A stretch of 64,000 nucleotides of DNA from Croceibacterium aestuarii. GTDB taxonomy: Bacteria > Pseudomonadota > Alphaproteobacteria > Sphingomonadales > Sphingomonadaceae. Position 1 is the first letter of the stretch, and every line of letters begins with the position of its first letter. Below the pieces are notes generated by a model. It was not told where the DNA came from. It saw only the letters and a list, made by a program, of their open reading frames with translations, and searched no databases. Of this stretch, positions 51,781-59,468 are shown in pieces. Location: contig NZ_CP131039.1 in NCBI RefSeq assembly GCF_030657335.1, positions 1,364,001 through 1,428,000 of the forward strand. The letters run 5' to 3'. The position numbers and the translations under genes are program-made.

Positions 51781-52112
51781 TGAAAGTTCTCCTTGTCGCG
51801 CAAGCGGTCGATTTCGTGGCCGAGCTGGTAGCCGCTGTCGGTGACGATCCGTTCGACGATGGCCAAACGGTCCTTCATCGAGCCGAGTTCGGCGCGCAGC
51901 TGGGCGTTTTCCTGCGTGACGAGCTTGACCCGCTCGTTCGCCTCGTTGGTCAGCTGCGGGTGCATCGGCTTGCCCCACATGCTTTCGAGCGGATAGCCGT
52001 TCTTGATCTTCTGCCGGGTGTTGTAGACCCAACCGGCGATGCTGATGCCGACGATCGCTACGGTGCCGGTGATGCCCAGCATGATGATTTCCATGATGTC
52101 GTTCGGGCTCAT
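51777..52112 (-). CDS. PspB-like small membrane protein 5
   Basis: A 111-residue protein: TM helix at about 9-29, a linker with PLESMWGKPMHPQLTNEANE, a coiled coil, and the tail DRLAIVERIVTDSGYQLGHEIDRLRD (81-106). It is coupled on both sides by 4-nt overlaps. Confidence 0.75.
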   Translation of the reverse strand: MSPNDIMEIIMLGITGTVAIVGISIAGWVYNTRQKIKNGYPLESMWGKPMHPQLTNEANERVKLVTQENAQLRAELGSMKDRLAIVERIVTDSGYQLGHEIDRLRDKENFQ

Positions 52113-52417
52113 TGGTCCATCTCCGTCTCGTGCGCACCGGCCGGAAGCGCAACGCGGCCCCGCAGCGCCTCGATCTCTAGGGCCACGTCCTGGCCGCGAT
52201 CGGTGACGATGCGTTCGAGCACACGGACGCGCTCTTCGAGCAGCTCGTGGTAGGCTTCGCCGCGATCCGAAGACGCCGCGCCGCGGGCCTGCAGTTCAAG
52301 GTCGGCGCGGTGGCGCTTGTAATCGATCCACTTGTGCAGCGTGGTGCCGATCGTGATCAGCACGCCGACCGCGACACCGGCGATGGCGACCATCGCGATC
52401 GTTTCACCGGGTCCCAT
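52109..52417 (-). CDS. PspB-like small membrane protein 4
   Basis: A 102-residue protein: TM helix at about 6-24, KWIDYKRHRADLELQARG linker, and the tail ERVRVLERIVTDRGQDVALEIEALRG (62-87), followed by a unique 15-residue end. Its start shares one base with the upstream stop (TGATG). Confidence 0.75.
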   Translation of the reverse strand: MGPGETIAMVAIAGVAVGVLITIGTTLHKWIDYKRHRADLELQARGAASSDRGEAYHELLEERVRVLERIVTDRGQDVALEIEALRGRVALPAGAHETEMDQ

Positions 52418-52746
52418 CAGGCGTTCTCGCGGCGGTCGCGCAGCTGTTCGATTTCGCTGGCGAGGTTGTAGCTGTTGTCGGTGACGATCCGTTCGAGCAC
52501 GCGGACGCGGTCCTCGCAGGATTCGAGCCGGTTGGTCAGGCGGGCGTTGTCCGCGCGCAAGTCGGCGATCAGCCCGGCGTTTTCGTCGCGCATCAGGGCA
52601 ATCTCGGTTCCGCGGACCTCGCGTCCGGCGCGGCGGGAATGCGGTTCCTCCATACCGTGCCGGGCGCGGATCGAGGTCTTGAGCACCCCGGCGAACATCG
52701 CCATGGCAACGATCGAAAGAACGAATTCGGGGCTGCCGAAATCCAT
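52417..52746 (-). CDS. PspB-like small membrane protein 3
   Basis: A 109-residue protein: TM helix at about 7-23, a charged linker (SRRAGREVRGTEIALMRDENAGLIADLRADNARL) predicted as coiled coil, and the tail DRVRVLERIVTDNSYNLASEIEQLRDRR (79-106). Confidence 0.75.
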   Translation of the reverse strand: MDFGSPEFVLSIVAMAMFAGVLKTSIRARHGMEEPHSRRAGREVRGTEIALMRDENAGLIADLRADNARLTNRLESCEDRVRVLERIVTDNSYNLASEIEQLRDRRENA

Positions 52747-52757
52747 CTAGGTTCTCC

Positions 52758-53057
52758 TCAGTTGCGCGACGGTTCGCGCAGGTCGTCCAGCCGCTCCTCG
52801 ATCCGGCGCTGATCGCGCAGCGCCTCGATCTGTGTGGCGACGTCGTAGCCCTTGTCGGTGACAATTCGCTCGAGCACGCGGACGCGGTCCTCCAGCTCCT
52901 TCACGTGGCCGACGTACTGGGCGGCACGTTCGGCAGTTTGTTGCGCGGTCGTGTCGACCTGCATTTCCGCGAGCCGCTGCTGGTGCTTCGCCCAGATGGC
53001 GACGATCGGAATGCCGCAGCCCATGACGATACTGACGATTGCAACGAGTTCACCCAC
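52758..53057 (-). CDS. PspB-like small membrane protein 2
   Basis: A 99-residue protein: TM helix at about 4-22, a helical linker (AEMQVDTTAQQTAERAAQYVGHVKELE), and the tail DRVRVLERIVTDKGYDVATQIEALRDQRR (57-85) plus EERLDDL. The last ~33 residues are nearly identical to protein 1, so these two genes look like a recent duplication. Confidence 0.78.
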   Translation of the reverse strand: MGELVAIVSIVMGCGIPIVAIWAKHQQRLAEMQVDTTAQQTAERAAQYVGHVKELEDRVRVLERIVTDKGYDVATQIEALRDQRRIEERLDDLREPSRN

Positions 53058-53086
53058 GTTATTCCTCCATCAAACCCTGTTTCGTC

Positions 53087-53374
53087 TCACCGCGTGCCGG
53101 TGCGGTCTTCGAGTCGCTCCTCAACGCGGCGCTGGTCGCGTAGCGCCTCGATTTGCGTCGCGACATCGTATCCCTTGTCGGTGATGACGCGTTCCAGGAC
53201 CCGCAGACGATCTTCCATCGCAGCCATCCGCGTGGCGTAGTGCGTCGCCTTCTCGGCACTGTCCTGGGCGGTGATGCTCATGCGCTTCTCTTCCAGCCGG
53301 TTCCGGCCTTTGATCCAGACGATCCCGAGGACCATCAGAAAGGGAGCAAGCATGGGAAGAATATCGTCGAGCAC
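53087..53374 (-). CDS. PspB-like small membrane protein 1
   Basis: A 95-residue protein: TM helix at about 4-21 (LPMLAPFLMVLGIVWIKG), a helical linker (ITAQDSAEKATHYATRMAAME), and the tail DRLRVLERVITDKGYDVATQIEALRDQRR (55-83) plus EERLEDR. The GTG start at 53374 has GGAG 8 nt upstream. It follows pspC directly. Confidence 0.78.
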   Translation of the reverse strand: MLDDILPMLAPFLMVLGIVWIKGRNRLEEKRMSITAQDSAEKATHYATRMAAMEDRLRVLERVITDKGYDVATQIEALRDQRRVEERLEDRTGTR

Positions 53375-53385
53375 CTGAATTCTCC

Positions 53386-53760
53386 TCAGCGCAGCCGTTC
53401 GATTTCGGCGGACAGACGCGGGTTGCTGGAGACGTAGTAGGATTCGACCTCGGCCAAGCGGCGGTCGACGTCGCGGAAGCGAGCGCGGATCTCGCGTGCG
53501 GTGCGCTGAGGCGACTGGCGCACGCGCTGCCAGTATTTCTGCTCCTGCGCGTCGACGTAGAGATGCGCGGGCTTCTTGCTCAGCAGCAGGCCGGCGAAGA
53601 AGTAGAGCGGAATGCCGAACCCGGTCGCCAGGGTGAGCAGGATCGCGCCCAGCCTGACCCACAGGACATCGATGCCGGTATAGTCGGCGATCCCGGCGCA
53701 GACGCCCATAAGCTTGGCGTTCTGCTTGTCGCGATAGAGCGTGGTGTGCTTGCTGGTCAC
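53386..53760 (-). CDS. pspC: Envelope stress membrane protein PspC
   Basis: A 124-residue PspC: the domain LYRDKQNAKLMGVCAGIADYTGIDVLWVRLGAILLTLATGFGIPLYFFAGLLL at about 8-60, then a cytoplasmic helical tail ending in DRRLAEVESYYVSSNPRLSAEIERLR. The tail resembles the family motif of the following genes. With PspB it senses membrane damage and controls PspA. ATGA overlap with pspB. Confidence 0.92.
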   Translation of the reverse strand: MTSKHTTLYRDKQNAKLMGVCAGIADYTGIDVLWVRLGAILLTLATGFGIPLYFFAGLLLSKKPAHLYVDAQEQKYWQRVRQSPQRTAREIRARFRDVDRRLAEVESYYVSSNPRLSAEIERLR

Positions 53761-54050
53761 TTGCGGTCTCCCCGTTCGGCCAGCAGGCGATCCAGCTCGC
53801 GCAGCGGCTCGTTGTCGATTTCCTTGTCATGCTGGATTCGCGCCGGCTTGAAGTCGGGATTGTCGCTGGCGACCAGCCGCTCGACCGTGTCCATCCGCTC
53901 GTCGAGGCGCTTGGCGAGGCTGTAGAGTTCCTCGAGCAGCACTTCGTCGTCGCTGGTAATGGTCGCCGCGGTCTTCCAGCGGGTGATGTAGTGGAGGATG
54001 ATCCACGGCAGCCCGATGAAGATGGCTGCTACAACGAATACAGTGTCCAC
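53757..54050 (-). CDS. pspB: Envelope stress protein PspB
   Basis: A 97-residue PspB: N-terminal TM helix (VFVVAAIFIGLPWIILHYITRW), a helical linker and DERMDTVERLVASDNPDF, which corresponds to the RMxERIxxLExILDAxxPxW tail of E. coli PspB. The C-terminus is extended by about 25 residues compared with E. coli. It acts with PspC upstream of PspA. Confidence 0.88.
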   Translation of the reverse strand: MDTVFVVAAIFIGLPWIILHYITRWKTAATITSDDEVLLEELYSLAKRLDERMDTVERLVASDNPDFKPARIQHDKEIDNEPLRELDRLLAERGDRK

Positions 54051-54053
54051 GGC

Positions 54054-54749
54054 TTAATCCTCCTGCTTGTCTTCGGTGCCCGTCATGCCGAGCGCACGTT
54101 TCATGGCCTCGAGCTCGGCATCGACCTTGTCCGAGCCTTCGAGCGCGGAAATCTCGTCGGCCAGGCTGGGCTTGCTCGTGCCGTCGGCGATCGACAGCGC
54201 GTCGGCCCGGCCTTCGGCATAGTCGACCCGGCGTTCGAGCTGGTCGAACCGGGCGAGCGCGTCGTCGACTCGCTCGTTGGTCATCAGGCTGCGCAACTTG
54301 ACACGGTTTTCCGCGCTTTCCAGCCGGGCGGCAATCTGCGTCTGCCGGCTGCGCGCCTCGCGCAGGCGGTTCTGCAGCTTGGCGATGTCCTGTTCGTAGG
54401 CGCGCAGCGCATCGTCGAGTACGGCGATTTCCTGCTTGAGCTGGTCGGCCATGTCGGCGGCGCGCTTCTTCTCGAGCAGCGCGGCGCGGGCAAGGTCCTC
54501 GCGGTCCTTCGACAGCGCCAGTTGGGCCTTGTCCGCCCAGTCGGCCTGGAGCTTCTCCAGCTTGACCGTGTGACGGTGCATTTCCTTCTGGTCGGCGATT
54601 GTCCGTGCCGCACTGGCGCGGACTTCGACCAGGGTTTCCTCCATCTCCATGATGATCATGCGGATCATCTTGGCCGGGTCGTCTGCCTGGTCGAGAAGTT
54701 CGTTGAAATTGGCCGCGATGATATCGCGGGTACGCGAAAAGATACCCAT
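54054..54749 (-). CDS. pspA: Phage shock protein A
   Basis: A 231-residue PspA: MGIFSRTRDIIAANFNELLDQADDPAKMIRMIIMEMEE, then long coiled coils, ending in an acidic tail. It coats damaged inner membrane and inhibits PspF when stress is absent. ATG 54749 has GGAGG at 7 nt and gives the standard N-terminus. The frame also extends to ATG 54884 (45 more residues), which overlaps the upstream gene by ATGA; both starts may be used. Confidence 0.93.
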   Translation of the reverse strand: MGIFSRTRDIIAANFNELLDQADDPAKMIRMIIMEMEETLVEVRASAARTIADQKEMHRHTVKLEKLQADWADKAQLALSKDREDLARAALLEKKRAADMADQLKQEIAVLDDALRAYEQDIAKLQNRLREARSRQTQIAARLESAENRVKLRSLMTNERVDDALARFDQLERRVDYAEGRADALSIADGTSKPSLADEISALEGSDKVDAELEAMKRALGMTGTEDKQED

Positions 54750-54880
54750 CCAGACGCCTCCGGAAGCAAAGGAATTAGAAGTTGGTGTGGGGCTGGTGCG
54801 CAGCCGTTCGATCTCGCGGTCGAGACGCGAGGCCTCGGCGCGGGGTCGTGGGATCGGCCGCAGCGGGCCGTTGTCCTCGC

Positions 54881-55054
54881 TCATGCCAGCACCACCAGCG
54901 GGAGACCCAGGGCCGATCCGGCAGCGGTCGCCGCCGCCGGGGCCGCCGCGACATGCTGGATGTTCAACGCATAGACGTTGAAGATCACCATCATGGCCGC
55001 GCTTACCAGCGCGGCGATGCCGAGCTTGCTGGTGAAGAAGTTGCGGTCGAACAT
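54881..55054 (-). CDS. 57-residue single-TM peptide, first gene of the psp operon
   Basis: MFDRNFFTSKLGIAALVSAA and one hydrophobic helix at about 11-31, then an Ala-rich second hydrophobic part. The stop overlaps an ATG in frame with pspA. A longer start (55132) would lie upstream of the sigma-54 start point and is not credible. No known family; in layout it resembles the 42-residue peptide at 29610. Confidence 0.7.
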   Translation of the reverse strand: MFDRNFFTSKLGIAALVSAAMMVIFNVYALNIQHVAAAPAAATAAGSALGLPLVVLA

Positions 55055-55090
55055 GGTCGTTTTCTCCTGAGCCAAACCTTGTTCATTGTA

Positions 55091-55108
55091 TAGCAACCTG
55101 CGTGCCAA
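55091..55108 (-). promoter_or_regulatory. Sigma-54 promoter of the psp operon
   Basis: On the minus strand TTGGCACGCAGGTTGCTA fits the consensus TGGCACG-N4-TTGC without mismatch. The distance to the first start codon is about 36 nt. An upstream dyad and the divergent pspF support it. Confidence 0.93.
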
Positions 55109-55121
55109 TCCGAGAAAAAGA

Positions 55122-55144
55122 CCTAATATCAATGCTATATTAGG
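55122..55144. promoter_or_regulatory. Probable PspF binding site (upstream activating sequence)
   Basis: A perfect inverted repeat CCTAATAT-N7-ATATTAGG, 14 nt upstream of the -24 element on the psp side and 65 nt before the pspF ATG. The position suits an enhancer for the psp promoter and perhaps autoregulation of pspF. It is AT-rich against a GC-rich background. Confidence 0.7.
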
Positions 55145-55208
55145 CTTTCCGCAAGTCTACAGAGGTGCATATTGCCATGACTTGGCAAAATTCGCTAAAG
55201 GTTGGTCA

Positions 55209-56234
55209 ATGGATCGGGAAAAGCAGTTCGTGGGCCAGTCGGGAGCGTTCCTCGATGCGGTGGAGCGCGCCAGCCGCGCCGCGCCGATGCGCCGTCCCGT
55301 CCTGGTCGTGGGGGAGCGCGGGACCGGCAAGGAACTTATCGCCGAGCGCCTGCACCGCCTGTCCAACCGCTGGGAAGAGCCGCTCGTCACGATGAACTGC
55401 GCGGCGCTGCCCGAAACGCTGATCGAGGCCGAGTTGTTCGGCCACGAGGCCGGAGCCTTCACCGGCGCTACCAGATCGCGCGAGGGGAGGTTCGAGCAAG
55501 CCGACCGGGGCACGCTATTCCTCGACGAACTGGCGACTTTGTCGATGGGCGCGCAAGAGCGCCTGCTGCGCGCGGTCGAATACGGCGAGGTGACGCGGAT
55601 CGGTTCCAACCGCCCGGTTCGGGTCGATGTTCGGATCGTCGCTGCGACAAACGAGAATCTCCCCCGGCTGGCGGCCGACGGACGGTTCCGCGCCGACCTT
55701 CTCGATCGCTTGAGTTTCGAGGTGATTACGCTTCCGCCGCTGCGGGTGCGCGAGGGCGACGTGCTGGTGCTGGCCGACTACTTCGGCCGCCGCATGGCCG
55801 CCGAGATCGGCTGGGATCGCTGGCCCGGCTTCGCCGACCATGTGCGCCGCGAGCTCGACGAGTATTCGTGGCCCGGCAACGTGCGTGAGCTGCGCAATGT
55901 CATCGAACGGGCGGTTTACCGCTGGGACGAATGGGACGAGCCGATCAGCCACGTCCAGTTCGACCCCTTCGACAGCCCGTGGATTCCCCAGGGGGAAGCG
56001 TCGCACAAGGTGACGCAGGAGGACCACAAAGCGTCCCAGCGCGCTCCCGCGGGCCCCGACTACGCCTCGGTCGAGGACCTGCGAGCGGCGGTCGATAATT
56101 TCGAGAAGTCGATCGTCGAGCATCACCTCGGCGCCAATCGCTGGAACCAGCGGCAGACCGCCAAGGCGCTTGGGCTGACCTACGATCAGCTGCGCCACTG
56201 CATCAAGAAGCACGGGCTGACCGACGACAACTGA
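55209..56234 (+). CDS. pspF: Sigma-54-dependent activator PspF
   Basis: A 341-residue enhancer-binding protein without a receiver domain, the PspF plan. The AAA+ domain starts at once (FVGQSGAFLDAVERASRAAP), with Walker A GERGTGKE at 35-42, GAFTGA (82-87) for sigma-54 contact and LFLDELATL (Walker B). The C-terminal Fis-type HTH is NQRQTAKALGLTYDQLRHCIKKHGL. It is divergent from the psp operon, as in E. coli. Confidence 0.95.
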   Translation: MDREKQFVGQSGAFLDAVERASRAAPMRRPVLVVGERGTGKELIAERLHRLSNRWEEPLVTMNCAALPETLIEAELFGHEAGAFTGATRSREGRFEQADRGTLFLDELATLSMGAQERLLRAVEYGEVTRIGSNRPVRVDVRIVAATNENLPRLAADGRFRADLLDRLSFEVITLPPLRVREGDVLVLADYFGRRMAAEIGWDRWPGFADHVRRELDEYSWPGNVRELRNVIERAVYRWDEWDEPISHVQFDPFDSPWIPQGEASHKVTQEDHKASQRAPAGPDYASVEDLRAAVDNFEKSIVEHHLGANRWNQRQTAKALGLTYDQLRHCIKKHGLTDDN

Positions 56235-56285
56235 CCGTTCCCGGTCTCCGGCGGACGAATCGAGCGCGTCATTCGCGCCCTTGCG

Positions 56286-56903
56286 TCACGCCCGCAGGCT
56301 CTCCAGCCGCTTGAGGTATCGCGCCACCGTGTCGATTTCGAGGTTGACCTCGGCCCCCTCTTCCAGCGCGCCGAGGGTAGTGACCTCGGCGGTGTGGGGG
56401 ATGATGTTGAGCCCGAAGCGGACAGAACCGTCGGCCCGGTCCTCCACCGAATTGACCGTCAGCGAAACCCCGTCGACCGTGACCGATCCCTTTTCGGCGA
56501 GGAACGGGGCAAGCTCACTCGGCGCTTCGATCGCGAAGCGGACCGAATCCCCTTCCGCCGCCTTCGCCACCACCGTGCCGACCGCGTCGACATGGCCCGA
56601 AACGATATGCCCGCCGAGCTCGTCGCCGAGACGCAGCGAGGGTTCGAGGTTGACGCTGGCCCCGGCGGCCCAGGCGCCCTTCGCGGTGCGCGAGAGGGTT
56701 TCTGCGGAAAGATCGACCGCGAACCACGCGGAACCGGCCTCACCGCCCTTCTCGACCACGGTCAGGCACACCCCCGCGCAGGCCACGCTGGCGCCGATGG
56801 CGATGGCGGCCGGGTCCCACGGACAGGCGATGCGCAGCCGCAGGTCGCCGCGCTCTTCGCGCGCTTCGATGGTGCCGATGGCGGTGACGATCCCGGTGAA
56901 CAT
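56286..56903 (-). CDS. ribE: Riboflavin synthase, alpha chain
   Basis: A 205-residue enzyme with two lumazine-binding repeats (MFTGIVTAIGTI..., GGHIVSGHVDAVGTV...). It joins two lumazines into riboflavin. It lies 9 nt downstream of ribD. Confidence 0.96.
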   Translation of the reverse strand: MFTGIVTAIGTIEAREERGDLRLRIACPWDPAAIAIGASVACAGVCLTVVEKGGEAGSAWFAVDLSAETLSRTAKGAWAAGASVNLEPSLRLGDELGGHIVSGHVDAVGTVVAKAAEGDSVRFAIEAPSELAPFLAEKGSVTVDGVSLTVNSVEDRADGSVRFGLNIIPHTAEVTTLGALEEGAEVNLEIDTVARYLKRLESLRA

Positions 56904-56912
56904 GGATGCTCC

Positions 56913-57872
56913 CTAGCGTGCCGGCTCGAGGATTTCGAGAGTATCGCGACCGAGATTGCGCTGTCCGGTCACCCGCCACCCGGCGGGCAGCCCATAGGGG
57001 AAGGGCGCAATGCCTGCGCCGAATGTCACCGGGGCGCGGTAGAGCATGATCCGGTCGACCAGCCCGGCATCGAGGAACGCGCGCGCGACCTCGGCGCCGC
57101 CTTCGATCATCAGATACTGCGCGCCTTCGAGGTCGCCGATCGCCTCGGGCGAGGCAATCGCCCGCCAGCCTTCGGGCGCCGCGCCGCGGGTGAGCACCAG
57201 CCGCTGGGGGCTGCGCGCCTCGAGCCCGGGCAGGCGCACGTCGAGCCGCGGGGCGTCGGCGCGCAGCGTGCCGCCGCCGACGAGAATGGCATCGCTGCGC
57301 GCCCGTTCGCGGTGGGCGTGTGCGCGCGCCACTTCCCCGGTGATCCACTTGCTCGAGCCATCGCTCCGGGCGATGAATCCGTCGGCAGTCAGCGCCAGCT
57401 TGAGCGTGACGAAGGGCCGCGCCGAATGCGCCCGGGCGAGGTACCCGGCGAGGCTCGCGCGGCACGCCGCGTCATCCGCCAGGTCGACCGCAATGCCCGC
57501 TTCGCGCAGGCGGGCGATGCCGCTGCCGGCCGTGCGCGGATCCGGATCCCCGACGCCGACGACCGCGCGGCCGATGCGCGCCTGGACGAGCAAATCCGCG
57601 CAGGCCGGTCCGCGCTCGCTGCGATGGGCGCAGGGTTCGAGCGTCACGTAAATCGTTGCGCCGCGCGCCAGCTCGCCGGCCCGCTGCAGCGCGAGCGCCT
57701 CGGCATGGGGGCGGCCGCCAGGCTGCGTCCAACCGCGGCCGAGGACGATCCCGTCCTTGACGACGATCGCCGCGACGGCCGGGTTGGGCCGGCTCAGCGG
57801 GCGCGCGCGCTCGGCCAGCGCGGCTGCGGCGGAAAGCCAGCGCGAATCTGCGTCAGGTGCCGGCGGGGTCAT
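56913..57872 (-). CDS. ribD: Bifunctional riboflavin biosynthesis protein RibD
   Basis: A 319-residue enzyme. The N-terminal deaminase has HAEALAL and TLEPCAHRSERGPACADLL (zinc ligands); the C-terminal reductase has VTLKLALTADGFIA and AILVGGGTLRADAP. It catalyses the second and third steps of riboflavin synthesis. The start overlaps the upstream gene by ATGA. Confidence 0.95.
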   Translation of the reverse strand: MTPPAPDADSRWLSAAAALAERARPLSRPNPAVAAIVVKDGIVLGRGWTQPGGRPHAEALALQRAGELARGATIYVTLEPCAHRSERGPACADLLVQARIGRAVVGVGDPDPRTAGSGIARLREAGIAVDLADDAACRASLAGYLARAHSARPFVTLKLALTADGFIARSDGSSKWITGEVARAHAHRERARSDAILVGGGTLRADAPRLDVRLPGLEARSPQRLVLTRGAAPEGWRAIASPEAIGDLEGAQYLMIEGGAEVARAFLDAGLVDRIMLYRAPVTFGAGIAPFPYGLPAGWRVTGQRNLGRDTLEILEPAR

Positions 57873-58348
57873 TCACCCGGGGCGGACTGGATCGGAAGCG
57901 GTGCCTGACCGGCGGCCTCGCGCCGGGCTTCCAGCGCTTGCTCTTCGCGCGCTCTGGCGGCGGCCCTGGCGGCTTCTTCCTGCTTGGCCTCGCGCTCCAT
58001 CTTGTCGACGTCGAGCCCGGTGGCACGGCCCAGTTCGCGGTAGAATTCCTTGCGGATCGCGTCGCGCTTGGCCTGTTCGGCCTGCAGTTCTTCCTTGCGC
58101 TGCTGGTTGGCGATGTTGGATGCGACGATTTCGGCTTCGCTGCGTCCGTCCTGCCAGGTCGTGATGTAGGTGATGTCCGGCTTCTCGGGGGGAGCCCGCT
58201 CGCTCTTGGGGATGAGCAGCATCATCAGCGCAAAGGTCGCCGCCACCGAGACGCCGAAAATCTGCCAGCGGTAAGGCTGCGGTCGGCGCCATTCCTCGAC
58301 GAAATCGGTCACGGCGCGGCGCGGGGAGATCATCCGCCAGAACTTCAT
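57869..58348 (-). CDS. Single-TM protein with charged coiled coil
   Basis: A 159-residue protein: a cytoplasmic N-terminus, TM helix at about 29-47 (IFGVSVAATFALMMLLIP), then IANQQRKEELQAEQAKRDAIRKEFYRELGRATGLDVDKME and an Ala/Glu/Arg coiled coil. No family recognised. Coupled to ribD by ATGA. Confidence 0.75.
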   Translation of the reverse strand: MKFWRMISPRRAVTDFVEEWRRPQPYRWQIFGVSVAATFALMMLLIPKSERAPPEKPDITYITTWQDGRSEAEIVASNIANQQRKEELQAEQAKRDAIRKEFYRELGRATGLDVDKMEREAKQEEAARAAARAREEQALEARREAAGQAPLPIQSAPGE

Positions 58349-58401
58349 GATCGCAAGATAGGGACCGGCGCCGCGCTGCGCCAGCCCGATACGATGTAAC
58401 G

Positions 58402-58989
58402 TCAGAAATAGTTGACGCGGATCGGGATCCTGCCGCGGAACTTCCCGCCCGTGGCGTTGTGGGAATCGAGCTTGGCGCCGAAAGAGAATTCGAGCCGGCC
58501 GTCGGCGTCGAGCAGTGCGACACCGGGCAGGTCGGTGGTGAATTCGGTGAGCCGCGCCTGCGAGCCGTCCGGGCTGTGCAGTACCACCTGGGTCGGCAAC
58601 TCCACTCGGATCGGCCGGAGCGGCTGGCCGGTAATCACCGCCTTGCCCTGGAACGAAAGGCCGCCGAGGTTAATCATGTTCGGCCCCGGGCGAGTCTCTC
58701 CGCTCACCGGGTCGATCAGAGCGTCGCCGTCGACCGGACCGCGCAGCGCCAGCAACGAGAAGCGGATCCCGGCGTCGATGGAAATCGCCAGTGGCGCGGC
58801 GTTGCCCTTGCCCTTGCCATTCCCGTCGGTCGGGGCTCCGAAGGCGGTGAGCGGGGTGTCGAGGCCGTGCGCCGCGCCGCCATCATCGGTCGCGGCGGCC
58901 CTATCGGATTCGCGGGCATCGGCTTCCGCTTCGAGAGGCGGAACGCCGGCCAGCAACACGGCGGCCGCAAGAAGGACGAAACGCGCCAT
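58402..58989 (-). CDS. DUF4402-type secreted protein
   Basis: A 195-residue protein with a signal peptide (MARFVLLAAAVLLAGVPPLEAEA), a charged linker and a beta domain that fits DUF4402, with a typical end in GGKFRGRIPIRVNYF. Such proteins occur as surface or pilus-like subunits; no partner genes are nearby. Confidence 0.65.
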   Translation of the reverse strand: MARFVLLAAAVLLAGVPPLEAEADARESDRAAATDDGGAAHGLDTPLTAFGAPTDGNGKGKGNAAPLAISIDAGIRFSLLALRGPVDGDALIDPVSGETRPGPNMINLGGLSFQGKAVITGQPLRPIRVELPTQVVLHSPDGSQARLTEFTTDLPGVALLDADGRLEFSFGAKLDSHNATGGKFRGRIPIRVNYF

Positions 58990-59084
58990 GTGCCCGTCTT
59001 GCCAAATCAGGGTTAACAGGTGGTTAGGGCGAATCCCGTAACGGTGTCGGGCCGGGCGGCGGGACGGACCGCCCGGCCCGAGTG

Positions 59085-59468
59085 CTAGTCTTGCGCGGGG
59101 GTTGCGGGTTCCGCCGGCGTAGCCGGGTCCGCGGGCGTAGCCGGCTCGGCCGGGATTGCCCCACGTTCGCCGCCGCTCTGCCCGGTTGTACCGGGCTCGC
59201 CATCACCGTCTGGGTCGGCCGGGTCCGCGCCCTTGTCGCCGTTTTCGTCCCAAAGATCGGCCTTGCGATCGCCATCCCGATCCCATGCGCTGGAATTGCT
59301 GGTCGACGGCGGGACTTGTGGCGGCGCCTTGTCGGTCGAGGCGGGCGGCGGCGGGGTTGCAGCTTCGCTGGGCGGGGCGGGCGGCGCATCCGCCGATTGC
59401 GCCGCGGCGACGGCGGGCGCTCCCATCAGGGCGGCGGCGAGCGCCAGTGTAGAGATCGTCTTGGTCAT
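59085..59468 (-). CDS. Secreted Asp/Pro-rich protein with a calcium-binding-like segment
   Basis: A 127-residue protein: signal peptide (LALAAALMGAPAVAAAQ), Pro/Ala linker, then WDRDGDRKADLWDENGDKGADPADPDGDGEPG, an Asp-rich run like thrombospondin type 3 or EF-hand-like calcium loops. The end is a PATPADPATPAEP repeat. Function unknown. Confidence 0.65.
   Translation of the reverse strand: MTKTISTLALAAALMGAPAVAAAQSADAPPAPPSEAATPPPPASTDKAPPQVPPSTSNSSAWDRDGDRKADLWDENGDKGADPADPDGDGEPGTTGQSGGERGAIPAEPATPADPATPAEPATPAQD

Noticed and set aside
55055-55132. Longer start for the first psp micropeptide (MILGLFLG...)
   Set aside because: It would begin upstream of the sigma-54 promoter and include the -12/-24 elements.
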